Positions 34,651-44,342 are shown, counted from the stretch's first letter. The stretch is 64,000 nt of DNA from Myxococcales bacterium (GCA_016706225.1 JADJKB010000025.1:1-64000); one strand, 5' to 3'. Translations and numbers: made by a program. The notes: generated by a model from the letters alone, not told the origin.

Positions 34651-34840
34651 GGTCGCCTTCGAGCCAGCGCATCTCTTCGATCAGTTCGGTCATGCCACGG
34701 ATGCGCTCGGCTGGCGACGCAGAGAGCCAGAACTCCAAATCCGCCCGATCCATTTCGAGGGGGCTGTGCGCGACCCCAAAAGTCCAGGTCCTGCGCCGCG
34801 CTTCCGCGCGAGCCACCGCGGCAGGGTCGCGATCGGTCAC
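34592..34840 (-). CDS. small partner of the nucleotidyltransferase
   Basis: About 82 residues from GTG 34,840 (VTDRDPAAVARAEARRRTW); a TTG start at 34,888 would add 16. The core FGVAHSPLEMDRADLEFWLS, ASPAERIRGMTELIEEMRWL is a pattern seen in small proteins encoded just before DUF6036 nucleotidyltransferases. It is probably the other half of a two-gene module. The end overlaps the next gene by 59 nt. Confidence 0.65.
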   Translation of the reverse strand: MTDRDPAAVARAEARRRTWTFGVAHSPLEMDRADLEFWLSASPAERIRGMTELIEEMRWLEGDHGPPPRLQRLVGGVRPRGR

Positions 34841-35059
34841 CTCGGAATCATGGCACACGGCGCCGCACTCGGTCTTGGGCAGAGACAACCGTCGAAATCC
34901 GCGGCGTTTTGAGCGCGGCTTTGCGCAGGTTCGGAGGCGGAAGGCAGCGGCGGAGCGGGCGGCTGCGCGCCCCGTTCGATCTCAAGGCAACTTTTCGGCG
35001 GCGCCCAGGCGGGCGGTCGGCGCGGGGTCCGCCGCCATAGGATCCACGGGCTCGAATTC

Positions 35060-35632
35060 GTGAAGTCGGTTTGCCGAGCCCGCGCTCGCGATAAGGGCGC
35101 CCCGGACTTCGTGCTCTCGATTCTGCCGGATCCGAGCGAGCTCATCCCGCCGGCGGTGCGACGCCTTGCGGGTTGCTCTTGCGACGGCAGTGACAGCGCG
35201 CCGGTGTGTGTCATCGAGTGCCGTTCCGGCGCCGGAGCGACGGGCCCGGTCGCGAACGGGTCAGGAGGTGGTGGAGACGACGGCTTTGGCGACAAGAACA
35301 CCGCACCCGCTGCTGCCTTCGGAGGCAAGGCAACGAAACCCGCCGGCTTCAAGCAGCAGACCAAAGGCGGCGCCACGACCTCGGAGGCGCATGCGACTTG
35401 CGCAGGCCAATGCGTGATGCCGGGCTGCTCCGCCATCTCTCCCAAGACGACGGCGCTGATGTCGTGCTTGGCCAAGCGTCAGCTCGTCACTACCCCCGGC
35501 CAAGTCGGAGACAGCGCCGAGCGTGACCTGAACAGACGATCGCGATTTGGGGCGGCGCTGGCGCCGAGGTCCCGGCTGCCAAGAATTTCGGCGCAGGCGA
35601 CGCACGGCTCTCACGAAGGAGCGAACGGCTGA
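35060..35632 (+). CDS. hypothetical protein, uncertain
   Basis: A 190-codon frame. The first 120 residues (LSILPDPSELIPPAVRRLAG, CSCDGSDSAPVCVIECRSGA, ATCAGQCVMPGCSAISPKTT) have Cys and Gly/Lys spacing that could be real, but there is no signal peptide and the last 45 residues are Arg/Ser-rich. The opposite strand is also open. Treat as tentative; it may be a broken gene. Confidence 0.3.
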   Translation: MKSVCRARARDKGAPDFVLSILPDPSELIPPAVRRLAGCSCDGSDSAPVCVIECRSGAGATGPVANGSGGGGDDGFGDKNTAPAAAFGGKATKPAGFKQQTKGGATTSEAHATCAGQCVMPGCSAISPKTTALMSCLAKRQLVTTPGQVGDSAERDLNRRSRFGAALAPRSRLPRISAQATHGSHEGANG

Positions 35633-35797
35633 CGACGTTCGCCGCGCTCGGCATCCAGTTCTCGATCGTGAGGCCCCCTCGCTGAACCCAAATTGTGCGC
35701 AGGATCTCGCGTGGCCGTCCGGCGGCGGCCACATCGTGCGATACATCCCCCGCGCTTCGCGCCCATCGTGGGCTCGTGCGCGCCCGGAGGAGTGCCC

Positions 35798-37495
35798 ATG
35801 GTCCTTTTGAATCCGAAGCAGCACGCGCGGCAGTATCCCGACGATCGGTCGCTCGAGATCATGCGGAAGACGATCGAGTTCTTCGAGAAGAAGGGGAAGG
35901 TCCGGCTCAAACAGGACGATTTCGCGCGGACTTGGTACGCCGACTTCCTGGGGTTCGTGAAGGAGGAAGGGGTCTTCGCCACGCTGCTGACACCGGCCGG
36001 GGAAGGCGCTGGGGACACACGCTGGGACACCTGGCGCAACTGCGAATTCAACGAGATCTTGGGGTTCTACGGCCTTTGCTACTGGTATGCGTGGCAGGTC
36101 ACCATCTTGGGGCTCGGCCCCATCTGGATGAGCGCGAACACCGGCAAGAAGAAGCAGGCTGCGGCGCTCCTCGGCCAGGGCGGGATCTTCGGCTTCGGCC
36201 TCTCCGAGCGCACGCACGGCGCAGACATCTATTCGACGGGCATGACCCTGACGCCGCAGCCCGACGGAACGTACGTCGCCAACGGCGAGAAGTACTACAT
36301 CGGTAACGGCAACGAAGCGGCCTTGGTTTCCACGTTCGGAAAAATCGCTGGGACAGACGAGTTCGTCTTCTTCGCGGTCGACACGCGGCATCCCAAGTAC
36401 GAGCTGGTGAAGAACGTCGTTGCGAGCCAGTCGTACGTGGCCCAATACGCGCTCCACGACTACCCCATCACGGAGTCCGATCTCCTCTCGCGGGGCAAAG
36501 AAGCCTGGAACGCGGCGCTCAACACCGTCAACATCGGGAAGTACAACCTGGGCTGGGCCTCCATCGGGATGTGCACCCACGCCCTGTATGAGGCGATCAA
36601 TCACGCATCCAGCCGCCGTCTCTACAACATGTACGTGACGGACTTCCCGCACGTGAAGCAGATGTTCACCGATGCGTATGCGCGCCTCGTGGCCATGAAG
36701 CTCTTTGCGCTACGGGCGGCGGACTACATGCGCTCCGCCTCCCCGGAGGATCGTCGCTACTTGCTCTACAACCCCGTGGTGAAGATGAAGGTGACGACGC
36801 AAGGCGAGGAGGTGGTGAATCTCCTGTGGGACGTCATCGCTGCCCGCGGCTTCGAGAAGGACACGTACTTCGAGATGGCGGCTCGCGATATCCGCGCTCT
36901 CCCGAAGCTCGAGGGCACGGTACACGTGAACATCGCGCTCATCTTGAAGTTCATGCCCAACTACTTCTTCTCGCCCGGCGCCTTCCCGCCCGTGCCGAAG
37001 CGCGACGACGACGCCAACGACGCGTTCCTCTTTGACCAGGGGCCCACGAGCGGTCTGGGGAAGATCCAGTTCCACGACTACGAGCCGGCGTTCGCTCTGT
37101 TCGATGTGCCGAACGTGGCCGTGTTCCGCGAGCAGATCGCCGTGTTGAAGGAGCTGCTCGCCACGGCCACGCCGGACGAGGCGCAGCGCAAGGATCTCGA
37201 TTTTCTCATGACGCTGGGTGAGATGTTCACGCTGGTCGTGTATGCCCAGCTCGTGGCCGAGAACGCCAAGATCTACGGCGTCGAGGCCGACCTCGTCGAC
37301 CAGATGTTCGAAACCCTCGTGCGTGACTTCGCCCGCTTCGCGCAGCAGCTTCACGCCAAGCCCAGCAGCACCGAGGCGCAGATGGCCTGCTGCCTACGCT
37401 TGATTCGGAAGCCGGTGTTCAGCGAGCGGCGCTACGAGCACATCTGGAAGGACCACGTGTATGCCCTCAGGGGTGCATACGAGATGACGCCCTGA
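35798..37495 (+). CDS. acyl-CoA dehydrogenase family protein
   Basis: The 565-residue protein starts at ATG 35,798 behind a strong ribosome binding site (GGAGGAG). It has the acyl-CoA dehydrogenase middle domain (IFGFGLSERTHGADIYSTGM, NGEKYYIGNGNEAALVSTFG, about residues 130-195) and the helical C-terminal FAD-binding region with YNPVVKMKVTTQGEEVVNLL and an ARGFEKDTYFE stretch, with a C-terminal extension of about 150 residues. Expected reaction: FAD-dependent alpha,beta-dehydrogenation of an acyl-CoA, or a related flavin reaction. It stands alone; no electron-transfer flavoprotein or beta-oxidation partner lies nearby. Confidence 0.88.
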   Translation: MVLLNPKQHARQYPDDRSLEIMRKTIEFFEKKGKVRLKQDDFARTWYADFLGFVKEEGVFATLLTPAGEGAGDTRWDTWRNCEFNEILGFYGLCYWYAWQVTILGLGPIWMSANTGKKKQAAALLGQGGIFGFGLSERTHGADIYSTGMTLTPQPDGTYVANGEKYYIGNGNEAALVSTFGKIAGTDEFVFFAVDTRHPKYELVKNVVASQSYVAQYALHDYPITESDLLSRGKEAWNAALNTVNIGKYNLGWASIGMCTHALYEAINHASSRRLYNMYVTDFPHVKQMFTDAYARLVAMKLFALRAADYMRSASPEDRRYLLYNPVVKMKVTTQGEEVVNLLWDVIAARGFEKDTYFEMAARDIRALPKLEGTVHVNIALILKFMPNYFFSPGAFPPVPKRDDDANDAFLFDQGPTSGLGKIQFHDYEPAFALFDVPNVAVFREQIAVLKELLATATPDEAQRKDLDFLMTLGEMFTLVVYAQLVAENAKIYGVEADLVDQMFETLVRDFARFAQQLHAKPSSTEAQMACCLRLIRKPVFSERRYEHIWKDHVYALRGAYEMTP

Positions 37496-37597
37496 GCCGT
37501 CGAGCTCCAGCTGCTTCTGAGCACTACCGTACAAGTGCCCGACGCCAGGTGAGCGTGCCGGCCGAGGTGGCGAAGCCACCGCGCTCGCCCGAGGGGG

Positions 37598-38680
37598 CTA
37601 GTGAATCGTCGCCGACTTTGCCCCGTGCCCCTCGCAACAAGAGTGGCTGTCGTCGCCGGTCAATCCGTACCATTTCCGCCGTGCGCGGGCGTGCAGGTCG
37701 AACGCCAAGCCCTCGACGGTCAACGTCGCGTCGAGCTCGTCGCCGGGACTCACGTCCGAGCGCAGGTAGCCGATCAGATAAACGCTCCGCTTCTCCCGCG
37801 CGCCGAGCACACCATCGAAGGGCCGCCCGTCGGAGCCGAGGACGTACCAGCGCGCGACGGGAAACGGCATGGCGCCGTGCAGCTCGGGGCGCGCCAGCGT
37901 GAGCGGGCGCTCCGTCAGGTTCTCGAGCCGGACGTGAGCGCGGTAGGCAGCGCGGAGGAGCTTCTCGCGACCGTGCACGAGCTCGCTGTGCTCGCCGTGG
38001 ACTACGAGATCGACCGCTGCACGAAGCGTAGCGCTCTCGCGAGTCAGCGGCGGGCTGTCGCCGGTGGGGCGAGGCGCGCTCGGCCGCGGCTCGACTGTGA
38101 AGCCCAGCTGGCGAGCAACGGAGAGCAAGCGCAGGCGATGCTCGATCATGGCCTCGGTGATGTAGCCGGCGTCCTCGCGTTCACTGATGGCGGCCAGCGA
38201 GCGCGCGATGGCGGCCGCGGCGTCCGCTGGCGGGCCCGAGAGCAACTCGGCCGCCATCTGCTCGGAGTGATCACAGCCGCACGGACACCCCTCTTCACCC
38301 TTGACTCCGCGCGGAAGCGCAGGCGGGGGCTTGTATTCCTGGCACGGGCCGTCCTGAGTGCAGCACAGGTTGTTGCGGAGGAAACACTTGCCGCGCGCCT
38401 TGCAGTCGACACTCGCGCGGCAGTCGTCCTCGGACGCGGCGATGCACTTGCCTTGTGCCTTGCAGCGCCCCTGCCCGGAGCAGTACTCGCTCGCTCGGCA
38501 GTCGGAGTCCTCGGTCGCGATGCAGGCTTCGCCGCGCGACGTGCACTGGCCGCGATCCCGGCAGTCGTCCGTGGTGCGGCAACGGTTGCAGCCCGAAAGC
38601 AGCAAGAGCCACGACCCGAGCCCCATCGAGACCAGGAGCAGCTTCCAGCCACGCGCCAGCATGCGCTGAGTTGGTATCAC
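37598..38680 (-). CDS. Cys-rich lipoprotein
   Basis: The 360-residue protein starts MIPTQRMLARGWKLLLVSMG with a lipobox (LLSGC, about residue 31); ATG at residue 7 is also possible. Residues 31-115 contain repeated short Cys units (CRTTDDCRDRGQCTSRGEAC, CRASEYCSGQGRCKAQGKC, CKARGKCFLRNNLCC), a tandem pattern with x-D-C-R-x-x-x-x-C spacing. The remaining 240 residues are Cys-poor and beta-rich (ENLTERPLTLARPELHG, WYVLGSDGRPFDGVLGAREK), ending with a CCEGHG. No enzymatic motif seen. Confidence 0.75.
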   Translation of the reverse strand: MIPTQRMLARGWKLLLVSMGLGSWLLLLSGCNRCRTTDDCRDRGQCTSRGEACIATEDSDCRASEYCSGQGRCKAQGKCIAASEDDCRASVDCKARGKCFLRNNLCCTQDGPCQEYKPPPALPRGVKGEEGCPCGCDHSEQMAAELLSGPPADAAAAIARSLAAISEREDAGYITEAMIEHRLRLLSVARQLGFTVEPRPSAPRPTGDSPPLTRESATLRAAVDLVVHGEHSELVHGREKLLRAAYRAHVRLENLTERPLTLARPELHGAMPFPVARWYVLGSDGRPFDGVLGAREKRSVYLIGYLRSDVSPGDELDATLTVEGLAFDLHARARRKWYGLTGDDSHSCCEGHGAKSATIH

Positions 38681-38772
38681 AGATCTCGCCAGCGATCCGT
38701 TGAACCATCGCGAGAGCCTCTCGCGCGCGTCGTCGGGCCCTAAGCTCGGCGGTATGCGGCAGGTGCGGCGCG

Positions 38773-39300
38773 TTAATGTCTACTGTGCATGCAGCAACCG
38801 GGTCCACGAGTGCTGGCGGGAGGTCGCCTCGAGTCCCAGCTCCCGCTCGCGCTGGCGGCGAACAGTTGGAGCGGCGTGGAGCCAGGCTGTTTGTCGCAAC
38901 GATAGATGCCCGTCTGCGTACTCACGTAGACCGCGCTCGCATCCACGGCGGTGCCCCACGGTGCGGCCAGATTTTGGGCGACGGTCTCGATGCTTCCCCC
39001 CGTGATCGACTTGCGCTGCAGCGTGCCGCTGTTCGAGTTGACCCAATTCAGGTGGGTTCCGTCGAGGGCGAGCGTGCGCGGGCCGGCGAGCCCACTCGCG
39101 AACGTCGAAAAGGCGGCCATGCTCACTGCCGCCGAACGGATCTCGTTGGCGTCGAAGGCGGCCCAGTAGACGGTGCTCTCGCTGGCTGCCGTGCCCTCGT
39201 TGTCCGCCGGAGCGTTGATGCTCACGAGCTGCGTCTTGCCCGCCTTGTCCATGCGCGTGACCTCGTTGCTCGTGCTGACGGCACCAGGCCGGCATACGAC
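38773..39300 (-). pseudogene. beta-propeller (DUF5050-like) protein, 5' end lost
   Basis: The frame reads VTRMDKAGKTQLVSINAP, STVYWAAFDANEIRSAAVSM, LAGPRTLALDGTHLNWVNSN and AAPWGTAVDASAVYVSTQTG, the repeating blades of myxobacterial propeller lipoproteins (VYWA...G...I...). There is no signal peptide, and the frame further upstream turns Arg/Ser-rich, so the first part is missing. About three blades remain. Confidence 0.55.
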
Positions 39301-39463
39301 GCGAGCCACTCCGTGTTGAGCGTGTTCCCGGTTCCTGGTCTGCACACCCGATGCGTGCGACCCAAAGCGGAAGAACGCAATCCAGTGCAGAATGGGCACC
39401 GGTTCGACAGCGGCTCCAATGCCCGATTGAGCGGAGCCACGAAAACGGGCAGACTCGTGAGTC

Positions 39464-40720
39464 ATGTGGCGCCCTTCGCTTCGGCTTTGCAGCGGCACGG
39501 CCGTGCTGCTGACCTGGCTGCTCACGGGCTGCGGCAGCAAGTTCGAGTCCACCTCGGACGAGCCCGGCGCTGCAGCATGCAACGGACCCGGCGCCCTCTC
39601 GGACAACTTCGACGATGGCGAGCTGAGCGACGCCTTTGTGTCTCAGCTGTCCGGCAGCGGCATGCAGGTCGAGGAGTCTGCGGGCGAGCTCGTCTTCACG
39701 CCGGGGGACAGTGGCGGTGGGGGCAGCCGCGAGTCGCGGTATGCCATCGACGTCCGGGGCGGGTTTGCGGTGGTGGAGGTTCCCGAAGTCAGCGGAGGAC
39801 TCTCGGGCAAGAGCGTCCAGTTGACGCTGAAGCGCGACAACAGCTCGACCGTCTCGATGACCGCGCTCGATGACAATCAGAACCCCGGCGCCGAGCTCTT
39901 GAGCTTCGACGTGACCACCGCTGCTGGCACTACGAAAGCCACGGCTCCCTACGATGCCACCCAGCACCGTTGGTGGCGAATCGGCGAGAAGGACGGTGTC
40001 TTGGGCTTCGGCGCGTCGCCGGACGGGCAGAAGTGGACCACCTACCACGAAGTTCCGACTCCGTCCTTCGTCGCGGCCGCGTTGCTCCGCCTCGGTATGA
40101 ACGACAAGGGAACGGTGACTCCCGTCGGCCAGGTTCGCTTCGACAACCTGAATCCCAAGTCCGGTAGTTTCTGTGGCATCGACCGCCTGCGCGAGTCTTT
40201 CGATGCGGAGCTTGGAGAAGCGTGGGCGATGGCGGAGGACACCGACTGCTCCGCGAGCGTGACGGGAAGCAGCTACGAGGCCACGGTTCTGCCGGGAGGT
40301 ACCGGGTCATGTTCCATTACGACGCGCCACGGGTACGACCTTGCCGGACGGGGACTCACGTTGGCGTTTGACACCTCTCCCGCGGCGCCCTCCGGCATCA
40401 CCGTCACCCTCACGCTCTCCTCCGGGCCAACGGACGCACTGACTTTCGAGCACTACCAGGGCAAGCTCAAGGCTACGACCTCGCTCGGCACGGTGACCAG
40501 CAACGGCTCGGTCGAGCTGGCGGATGGGCCTTCGTGGTGGCGCATCCGGGAGAGCGGCGGGCGGATCGAGTTCGAGGTCTCGAGTGATGGCAAGACCTTC
40601 GACTCCGTGAACTCGGTGATCGTCGGAGCGCTGCCGCCTCGGTTTCTGGCGTCGTTGCGGCTTCGCGTGAGCTCCGCGCAGCCGGCCGATACGAAGCTCG
40701 TTCTCGCAGCCATCAACTGA
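39464..40720 (+). CDS. lipoprotein with two concanavalin-like domains
   Basis: The 418-residue protein has a signal peptide and lipobox (LLTGC). Two copies of a beta-sandwich of about 175 residues follow. Each has a start like LSDNFDDGELSDAF / LRESFDAELGEAWAM, an internal HRWWRIGEKDGVLGFGASPD / PSWWRIRESGGRIEFEVSSD and an end like LRLGMNDKGTV / LRLRVSSAQPA. This resembles DUF1349-type or laminin-G/concanavalin domains that bind carbohydrate. The W-R-I-x-E...F-x-x-S-x-D-G motif is diagnostic. Envelope anchored; ligand unknown. Confidence 0.8.
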   Translation: MWRPSLRLCSGTAVLLTWLLTGCGSKFESTSDEPGAAACNGPGALSDNFDDGELSDAFVSQLSGSGMQVEESAGELVFTPGDSGGGGSRESRYAIDVRGGFAVVEVPEVSGGLSGKSVQLTLKRDNSSTVSMTALDDNQNPGAELLSFDVTTAAGTTKATAPYDATQHRWWRIGEKDGVLGFGASPDGQKWTTYHEVPTPSFVAAALLRLGMNDKGTVTPVGQVRFDNLNPKSGSFCGIDRLRESFDAELGEAWAMAEDTDCSASVTGSSYEATVLPGGTGSCSITTRHGYDLAGRGLTLAFDTSPAAPSGITVTLTLSSGPTDALTFEHYQGKLKATTSLGTVTSNGSVELADGPSWWRIRESGGRIEFEVSSDGKTFDSVNSVIVGALPPRFLASLRLRVSSAQPADTKLVLAAIN

Positions 40721-40799
40721 GCTCGAGCCAAACGCACGCGCGTTTCGAGGCAATCCCTCGCTGCTAGCGCCGCGCGCCACCCGCGAAAGCGTACCAAGC

Positions 40800-40980
40800 G
40801 TTCTGGTACGATGCCGACGGGTTTGTCGCCCTTCACCCGGTGCGCGCCGGCGCTGACCTCGCAGCGGGTGGCCTCGTAGGATTTGCCTGCACTGGTCCCC
40901 GCGGACTCGCTGGTGCAGGTGCTCGGCGGCGCGCCGTCGAGAGTGAGGACCGTCCCCGCCTGAGCGGCAGCGCCCGCGCG
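40800..40980 (-). pseudogene. C-terminal fragment of a surface protein
   Basis: The minus strand encodes TVLTLDGAPPSTCTSESAG and YEATRCEVSAGAHRVKGDKP then VGIVPE, which matches the last blade of myxobacterial IgGFc-binding-like surface proteins (LDG...C...Y...C.V..G.H...G..P.G). There is no start or end; it lies between two intact genes. Confidence 0.4.
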
Positions 40981-40992
40981 CGACGGCCGGCG

Positions 40993-42138
40993 CTACTTCG
41001 ACTGAAAGCTGCCGACCACCCAGTGTGCCCTGTGGCCGTCGATACCGAGATCGATGGATCCCTTCTTCGGGCTCCCGCTGCCCTGCTTCGCGACGACGAA
41101 CTGGTAACCAAGCGCTGGGACGGCGAAAACGTAGTCGATGTTGCTCCCCCCTACGTCCGAGGCTCGCGGATGGAGCGACGTCGGATCCCACGCCGGGTTG
41201 CAGCTGTTGGCGTCGCGGGGGCGATTGAGGTCTCCAGTCACGACGACGTTGCGCCCCTTGTCGATTTCGGCCGCCACCTCCGCCTTCAACACCTGCCACG
41301 CCTGCTTCCAGTATTCCTTGCGCTGGGCGACCGCAGACTTGCAGGACCAGGCACCGGCGATGAAGTGCGTGTTGATCATGGAGAGGTTTCGGATCTGGTG
41401 GAACGAGACCACCACGTAGCGCGTCGGACTCACGCCGGCCCAGCCCGGTGAAGCGAACGTCGCGTGGGTGTGGATGGTGTCGTTGGCGCCCTTCGACGTG
41501 ATCGGCGTGTGCACCGACTTGGGTCGCACCGTCTCCCACCCCGCCGCTGCGGGAAACGCTGCCTTCAGCGAAGAGATCTCGCAGCTGTCACCGCACGGGT
41601 CGCTCTCGCCGATCTCCTGCCAGCCGATGAGCTTGGGTCCGCTCTTGCCACTGATGACGCCTTCGATCTTGTCGAAGACCTTCTGGACGTCGGCCGACGT
41701 GCCGTAGGTGCGGCCGATGTTCGCGGTCGCGTACACCATGTCGACCTCGAACTGGGAGTTCGGCTCGTTCGGGTCCGGGGTGGGCGTGGGTCCGGGGTCT
41801 GGCCCGGAACCGGGATCCGGAGCTGGGGCGGCGTCGGCGCCGGCGCTCGGGTCCGGGTCCGGGTCTGGGTTGGGCTCGGATTCGTCGCTGGGGCCCGCGT
41901 CCTCGAGAGCTACACCCACGCCACCCCATCCAGGATCCGGGAGGCCGCCGCCGTCGACTGCCGGATCCCCCGCCATCGGGACGTCTCCTGTATCGGCGCC
42001 GCCGCAACCCGCGGCTCCGAGCAGCAACGCGGCGCCGAGGAAAAGCAGCAACGCAAGTCCGCTCGAGGTGCTGCTCCCAGGGCTGGAAACGGAACAGCTC
42101 TCGACTTCGCCGTCGCCCTGGCTCGGTATCTTGGGCAT
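40993..42138 (-). CDS. secreted endonuclease/exonuclease/phosphatase-family lipoprotein
   Basis: The 381-residue protein has a signal region with lipobox (GAAGC), an acidic Asp/Pro-rich linker (PNPDPDPDPS, about residues 88-125) and a C-terminal EEP domain: KLIGWQEIGE (metal Glu), MINTHFIAG, NVVVTGDLNRP (Asp/Asn), NIDYVFAVP and IDGHRAHWVV (catalytic Asp-His). These residues support metal-dependent phosphodiester hydrolysis outside the cytoplasm, possibly of DNA or phospholipid. The long acidic linker sets it apart from ordinary family members. Confidence 0.85.
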   Translation of the reverse strand: MPKIPSQGDGEVESCSVSSPGSSTSSGLALLLFLGAALLLGAAGCGGADTGDVPMAGDPAVDGGGLPDPGWGGVGVALEDAGPSDESEPNPDPDPDPSAGADAAPAPDPGSGPDPGPTPTPDPNEPNSQFEVDMVYATANIGRTYGTSADVQKVFDKIEGVISGKSGPKLIGWQEIGESDPCGDSCEISSLKAAFPAAAGWETVRPKSVHTPITSKGANDTIHTHATFASPGWAGVSPTRYVVVSFHQIRNLSMINTHFIAGAWSCKSAVAQRKEYWKQAWQVLKAEVAAEIDKGRNVVVTGDLNRPRDANSCNPAWDPTSLHPRASDVGGSNIDYVFAVPALGYQFVVAKQGSGSPKKGSIDLGIDGHRAHWVVGSFQSK

Positions 42139-42432
42139 GTCGGTGGGCGTTGCAGGTCCCGTTCCAGTGACACTGCTGGACTAGAGCTGGTTTTCTCCCT
42201 CCCGCGAAGCTGCCCGCCGACACCCCCGCGTCCCGAACCGGCGGGATCCGCGCCGTTCCGCTGCTTCGACGCGTCAGAACATGTCTCTGACACCTCGCCG
42301 AGGTCGTGCGGGACGGAACTGACGCAGCGGCCCTGCGTCCACGCCGCGAGCTGAATGGCCAAAATCCGCGCTCTCCGTGGCCAAATGGCACCGCTCGGGA
42401 ATCCCGCGCTCGGGTGGTCTACAGCTCGGTGG

Positions 42433-42723
42433 GTGACACAAGCGTTGGAGACCGACTACCTCTTCGTGGGCGCAGGCGCGATGGGCATGGCGTTCACGGA
42501 CGCGTTGATCGATCACGCAGAGGTGCACGTCACGCTGGTCGATCGTCGCCATGTGGCCGGCGGGCACTGGCAGGACGCCTATCCGTTCGTCCAGCTGCAC
42601 CAGGCGTCGGTGTTCTACGGCTTCGGCTCGACGGTGCTCGGCAGTGGCGTCAAGCAGCAGCAAGGGCGCGCACGTTCGGAGCCGAGCCCGACATTGCTGC
42701 GTGGGCGAATGGTTGCGCGCTGA
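42433..42723 (+). pseudogene. FAD/NAD(P)-dependent oxidoreductase, N-terminal fragment
   Basis: From GTG 42,433 the frame encodes DYLFVGAGAMGMAFTDALID (Rossmann GxGxxG), EVHVTLVDRRHVAGGHWQDA and YPFVQLHQASVFYGFGSTVL, the first about 75 residues of a flavin monooxygenase-like protein. At about 42,655 the sequence switches: another frame continues as an unrelated helical tail (AAWANGCALNPARVEASQRE) to 42,875. The rest of the enzyme is missing, so this is a truncated gene. Confidence 0.6.
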
Positions 42724-43210
42724 ATCCGGCGCGCGTCGAGGCGTCACAACGCGAGTTGCCCGCCGTGCAAGCCGCCGCGGCGCGGATGGCCGAGCACATG
42801 GAGGCGGGTCTCGCGCGGATGGCCGAGCTCGCCGACGCGGGCTGTGACGCTCGCCACGAGCGATCAGAGAGGTGACGCTCTTCGGCGGCACGCCGTTGTA
42901 ACTTCACTCGATGAGTGTGCAACAGCCCGGTATGGATGCCGTGGCTTCGCCGTCGGAGCCAACACGCGCATCTCGACCCCTCCCGCGCCTCCGCATCGAG
43001 GTCCGAAACTGGGGGCCGTCGTAGCCACGAGTCAACTCAACGGAGGAGCCGGATGGTGGAAATCTCACCGGGTTCCCGCTTCGCGCGCAGCGCGCTCCCG
43101 GGCCGCCGAAAAAGTTTGGGGTCGAGCCGCATGCGCTGGATGACTCGCGGGGACGCCGACGGTTTCTTCGGTCTGAGCTCCGGTCACCCGATGCGCTATC
43201 CTCGCAGCCC

Positions 43211-43777
43211 ATGAGGAAGCTGGCCTGGGGGATGTTCGTGCTCGCCACCGCGATCGCTTGCGGAGGCGAGTCGGAGAGCGATGGCGCCGGCGGGGCCGGG
43301 GCCAGCGGCGGTGCGGGCGGGGCCGGCGGTGCCGGGGCCAGCGGCGGCACAGGCGGAGCCGGCGGTGCCGTGGGGGGCAGTGGCGGCAGCGTGGGCGGCA
43401 ACGCAGGTGCTGGCGGCGCGAGCGGCGGTGCGGCGGGCAGCGGCGGCGTGGACTGCAATCCGAGCACGGTCCAGTGCAAGGCGATGCAGCCCCTCTGCCC
43501 CAAGGGCGAGGTGCCTGCAGTGCAGAACGGTTGCTGGGGACCGTGCGTGCCCATCCTCACCTGCAAGACGGTGAAGGACTGCTCGGCCTGCACGAAGGGC
43601 TGGTGCGCGGCCTACGTCTCGTTCAGCACGGACTACCGCTGCGTGTCCCCGTCGATCCAGTGCGCCGCGCTCGCCTGCTCGTGCCTCGCGGACTACTTCT
43701 GCGTCGCGCCCTTCAACGCTTGCACCACATTGGTGGGCGGCGCGACGAAGGTGTCCTGCGAGTGCCCGACCTGCTGA
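43211..43777 (+). CDS. Gly-rich, Cys-rich lipoprotein
   Basis: The 188-residue protein has a leader MRKLAWGMFVLATAIACGGE with lipobox (AIACG), a Gly/Ala/Ser linker of about 55 residues, and a Cys-rich domain of about 110 residues with 18 Cys (CKAMQPLCPKGEVPAVQNGC, CSACTKGWCAAYVSFSTDYR, CSCLADYFC, CECPTC). The QNGCWGPCVP pattern recurs in other myxobacterial surface proteins. Intact; the function is unknown. Confidence 0.7.
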   Translation: MRKLAWGMFVLATAIACGGESESDGAGGAGASGGAGGAGGAGASGGTGGAGGAVGGSGGSVGGNAGAGGASGGAAGSGGVDCNPSTVQCKAMQPLCPKGEVPAVQNGCWGPCVPILTCKTVKDCSACTKGWCAAYVSFSTDYRCVSPSIQCAALACSCLADYFCVAPFNACTTLVGGATKVSCECPTC

Positions 43778-43794
43778 GGCTGTGGCAACGAATC

Positions 43795-43930
43795 GATCGG
43801 ACCTGTTTCCCATCGGGACGTACGTCGCGCCGGTCGCGCCACCACGGCCGCCCTCACCGTCGGTCGTTGAATCACCACCGCAGCCCGCCAGACAAAACGC
43901 CACCGAGAGCAACACCGCTGTCTTACGCAT
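43795..43930 (-). pseudogene. lipoprotein N-terminal stub
   Basis: From ATG 43,930 the frame encodes MRKTAVLLSVAFCLAGCGGD, a clean leader with lipobox, and GEGGRGGATGATYVPMGN. It then runs into antisense of the gene at 43,211. Only the leader and start of the linker remain. Confidence 0.5.
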
Positions 43931-43997
43931 CGCGCAAAGACACGGCATGGCGTGAGCGTCCGCGACCCAGCCGTGGGGCGGGTGGAAGGTCGAGTGA

Positions 43998-44183
43998 GTG
44001 GACTCCTGCGAGTCCGACGGATCGTTGAGTTATCTGCGTGACAGCCTGTTCGCGCCGGGGATGCTCTCACGAGTCGGGCGTCCCGCGCTGGACGGCTTCT
44101 GGCGCGCGCGGCCGTCGTTCGAGAACGGCGAGCTCGTGTTGCTGGACGCCGAGCAAGTCGACCTGATGCCCGTCGAGCGCTGA
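43998..44183 (+). pseudogene. C-terminal fragment of an unknown protein
   Basis: About 60 residues (SYLRDSLFAPGMLSRVGRPA, FENGELVLLDAEQVDLMPVE) look like the end of a soluble protein. The apparent GTG start has no ribosome binding site. No family recognised. Confidence 0.35.
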
Positions 44184-44342
44184 GCTCCCGGCAGATCTCC
44201 ACGGTTCTGCGGGAAGGCTTCGGCAATCGCCGCTCGAATGTCTCCGGACCACTCGGAAGAAACGCTGCACGTGCCCACCCTCGTCCTTCAGATGGGGATG
44301 CAGCACCACTCTCTCGAGCGGAAGACGGCTAGACTCGTCGCC

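Noticed and set aside
35261..36652. 463-codon minus-strand frame
   Set aside because: Antisense of the acyl-CoA dehydrogenase gene.
38780..40048. 422-codon minus-strand frame
   Set aside because: Shadow in the propeller fragment and of the concanavalin-like lipoprotein.
42655..42875. Helical tail after the oxidoreductase fragment as a separate gene
   Set aside because: No start codon or ribosome binding site; described only as the sequence replacing the enzyme body.
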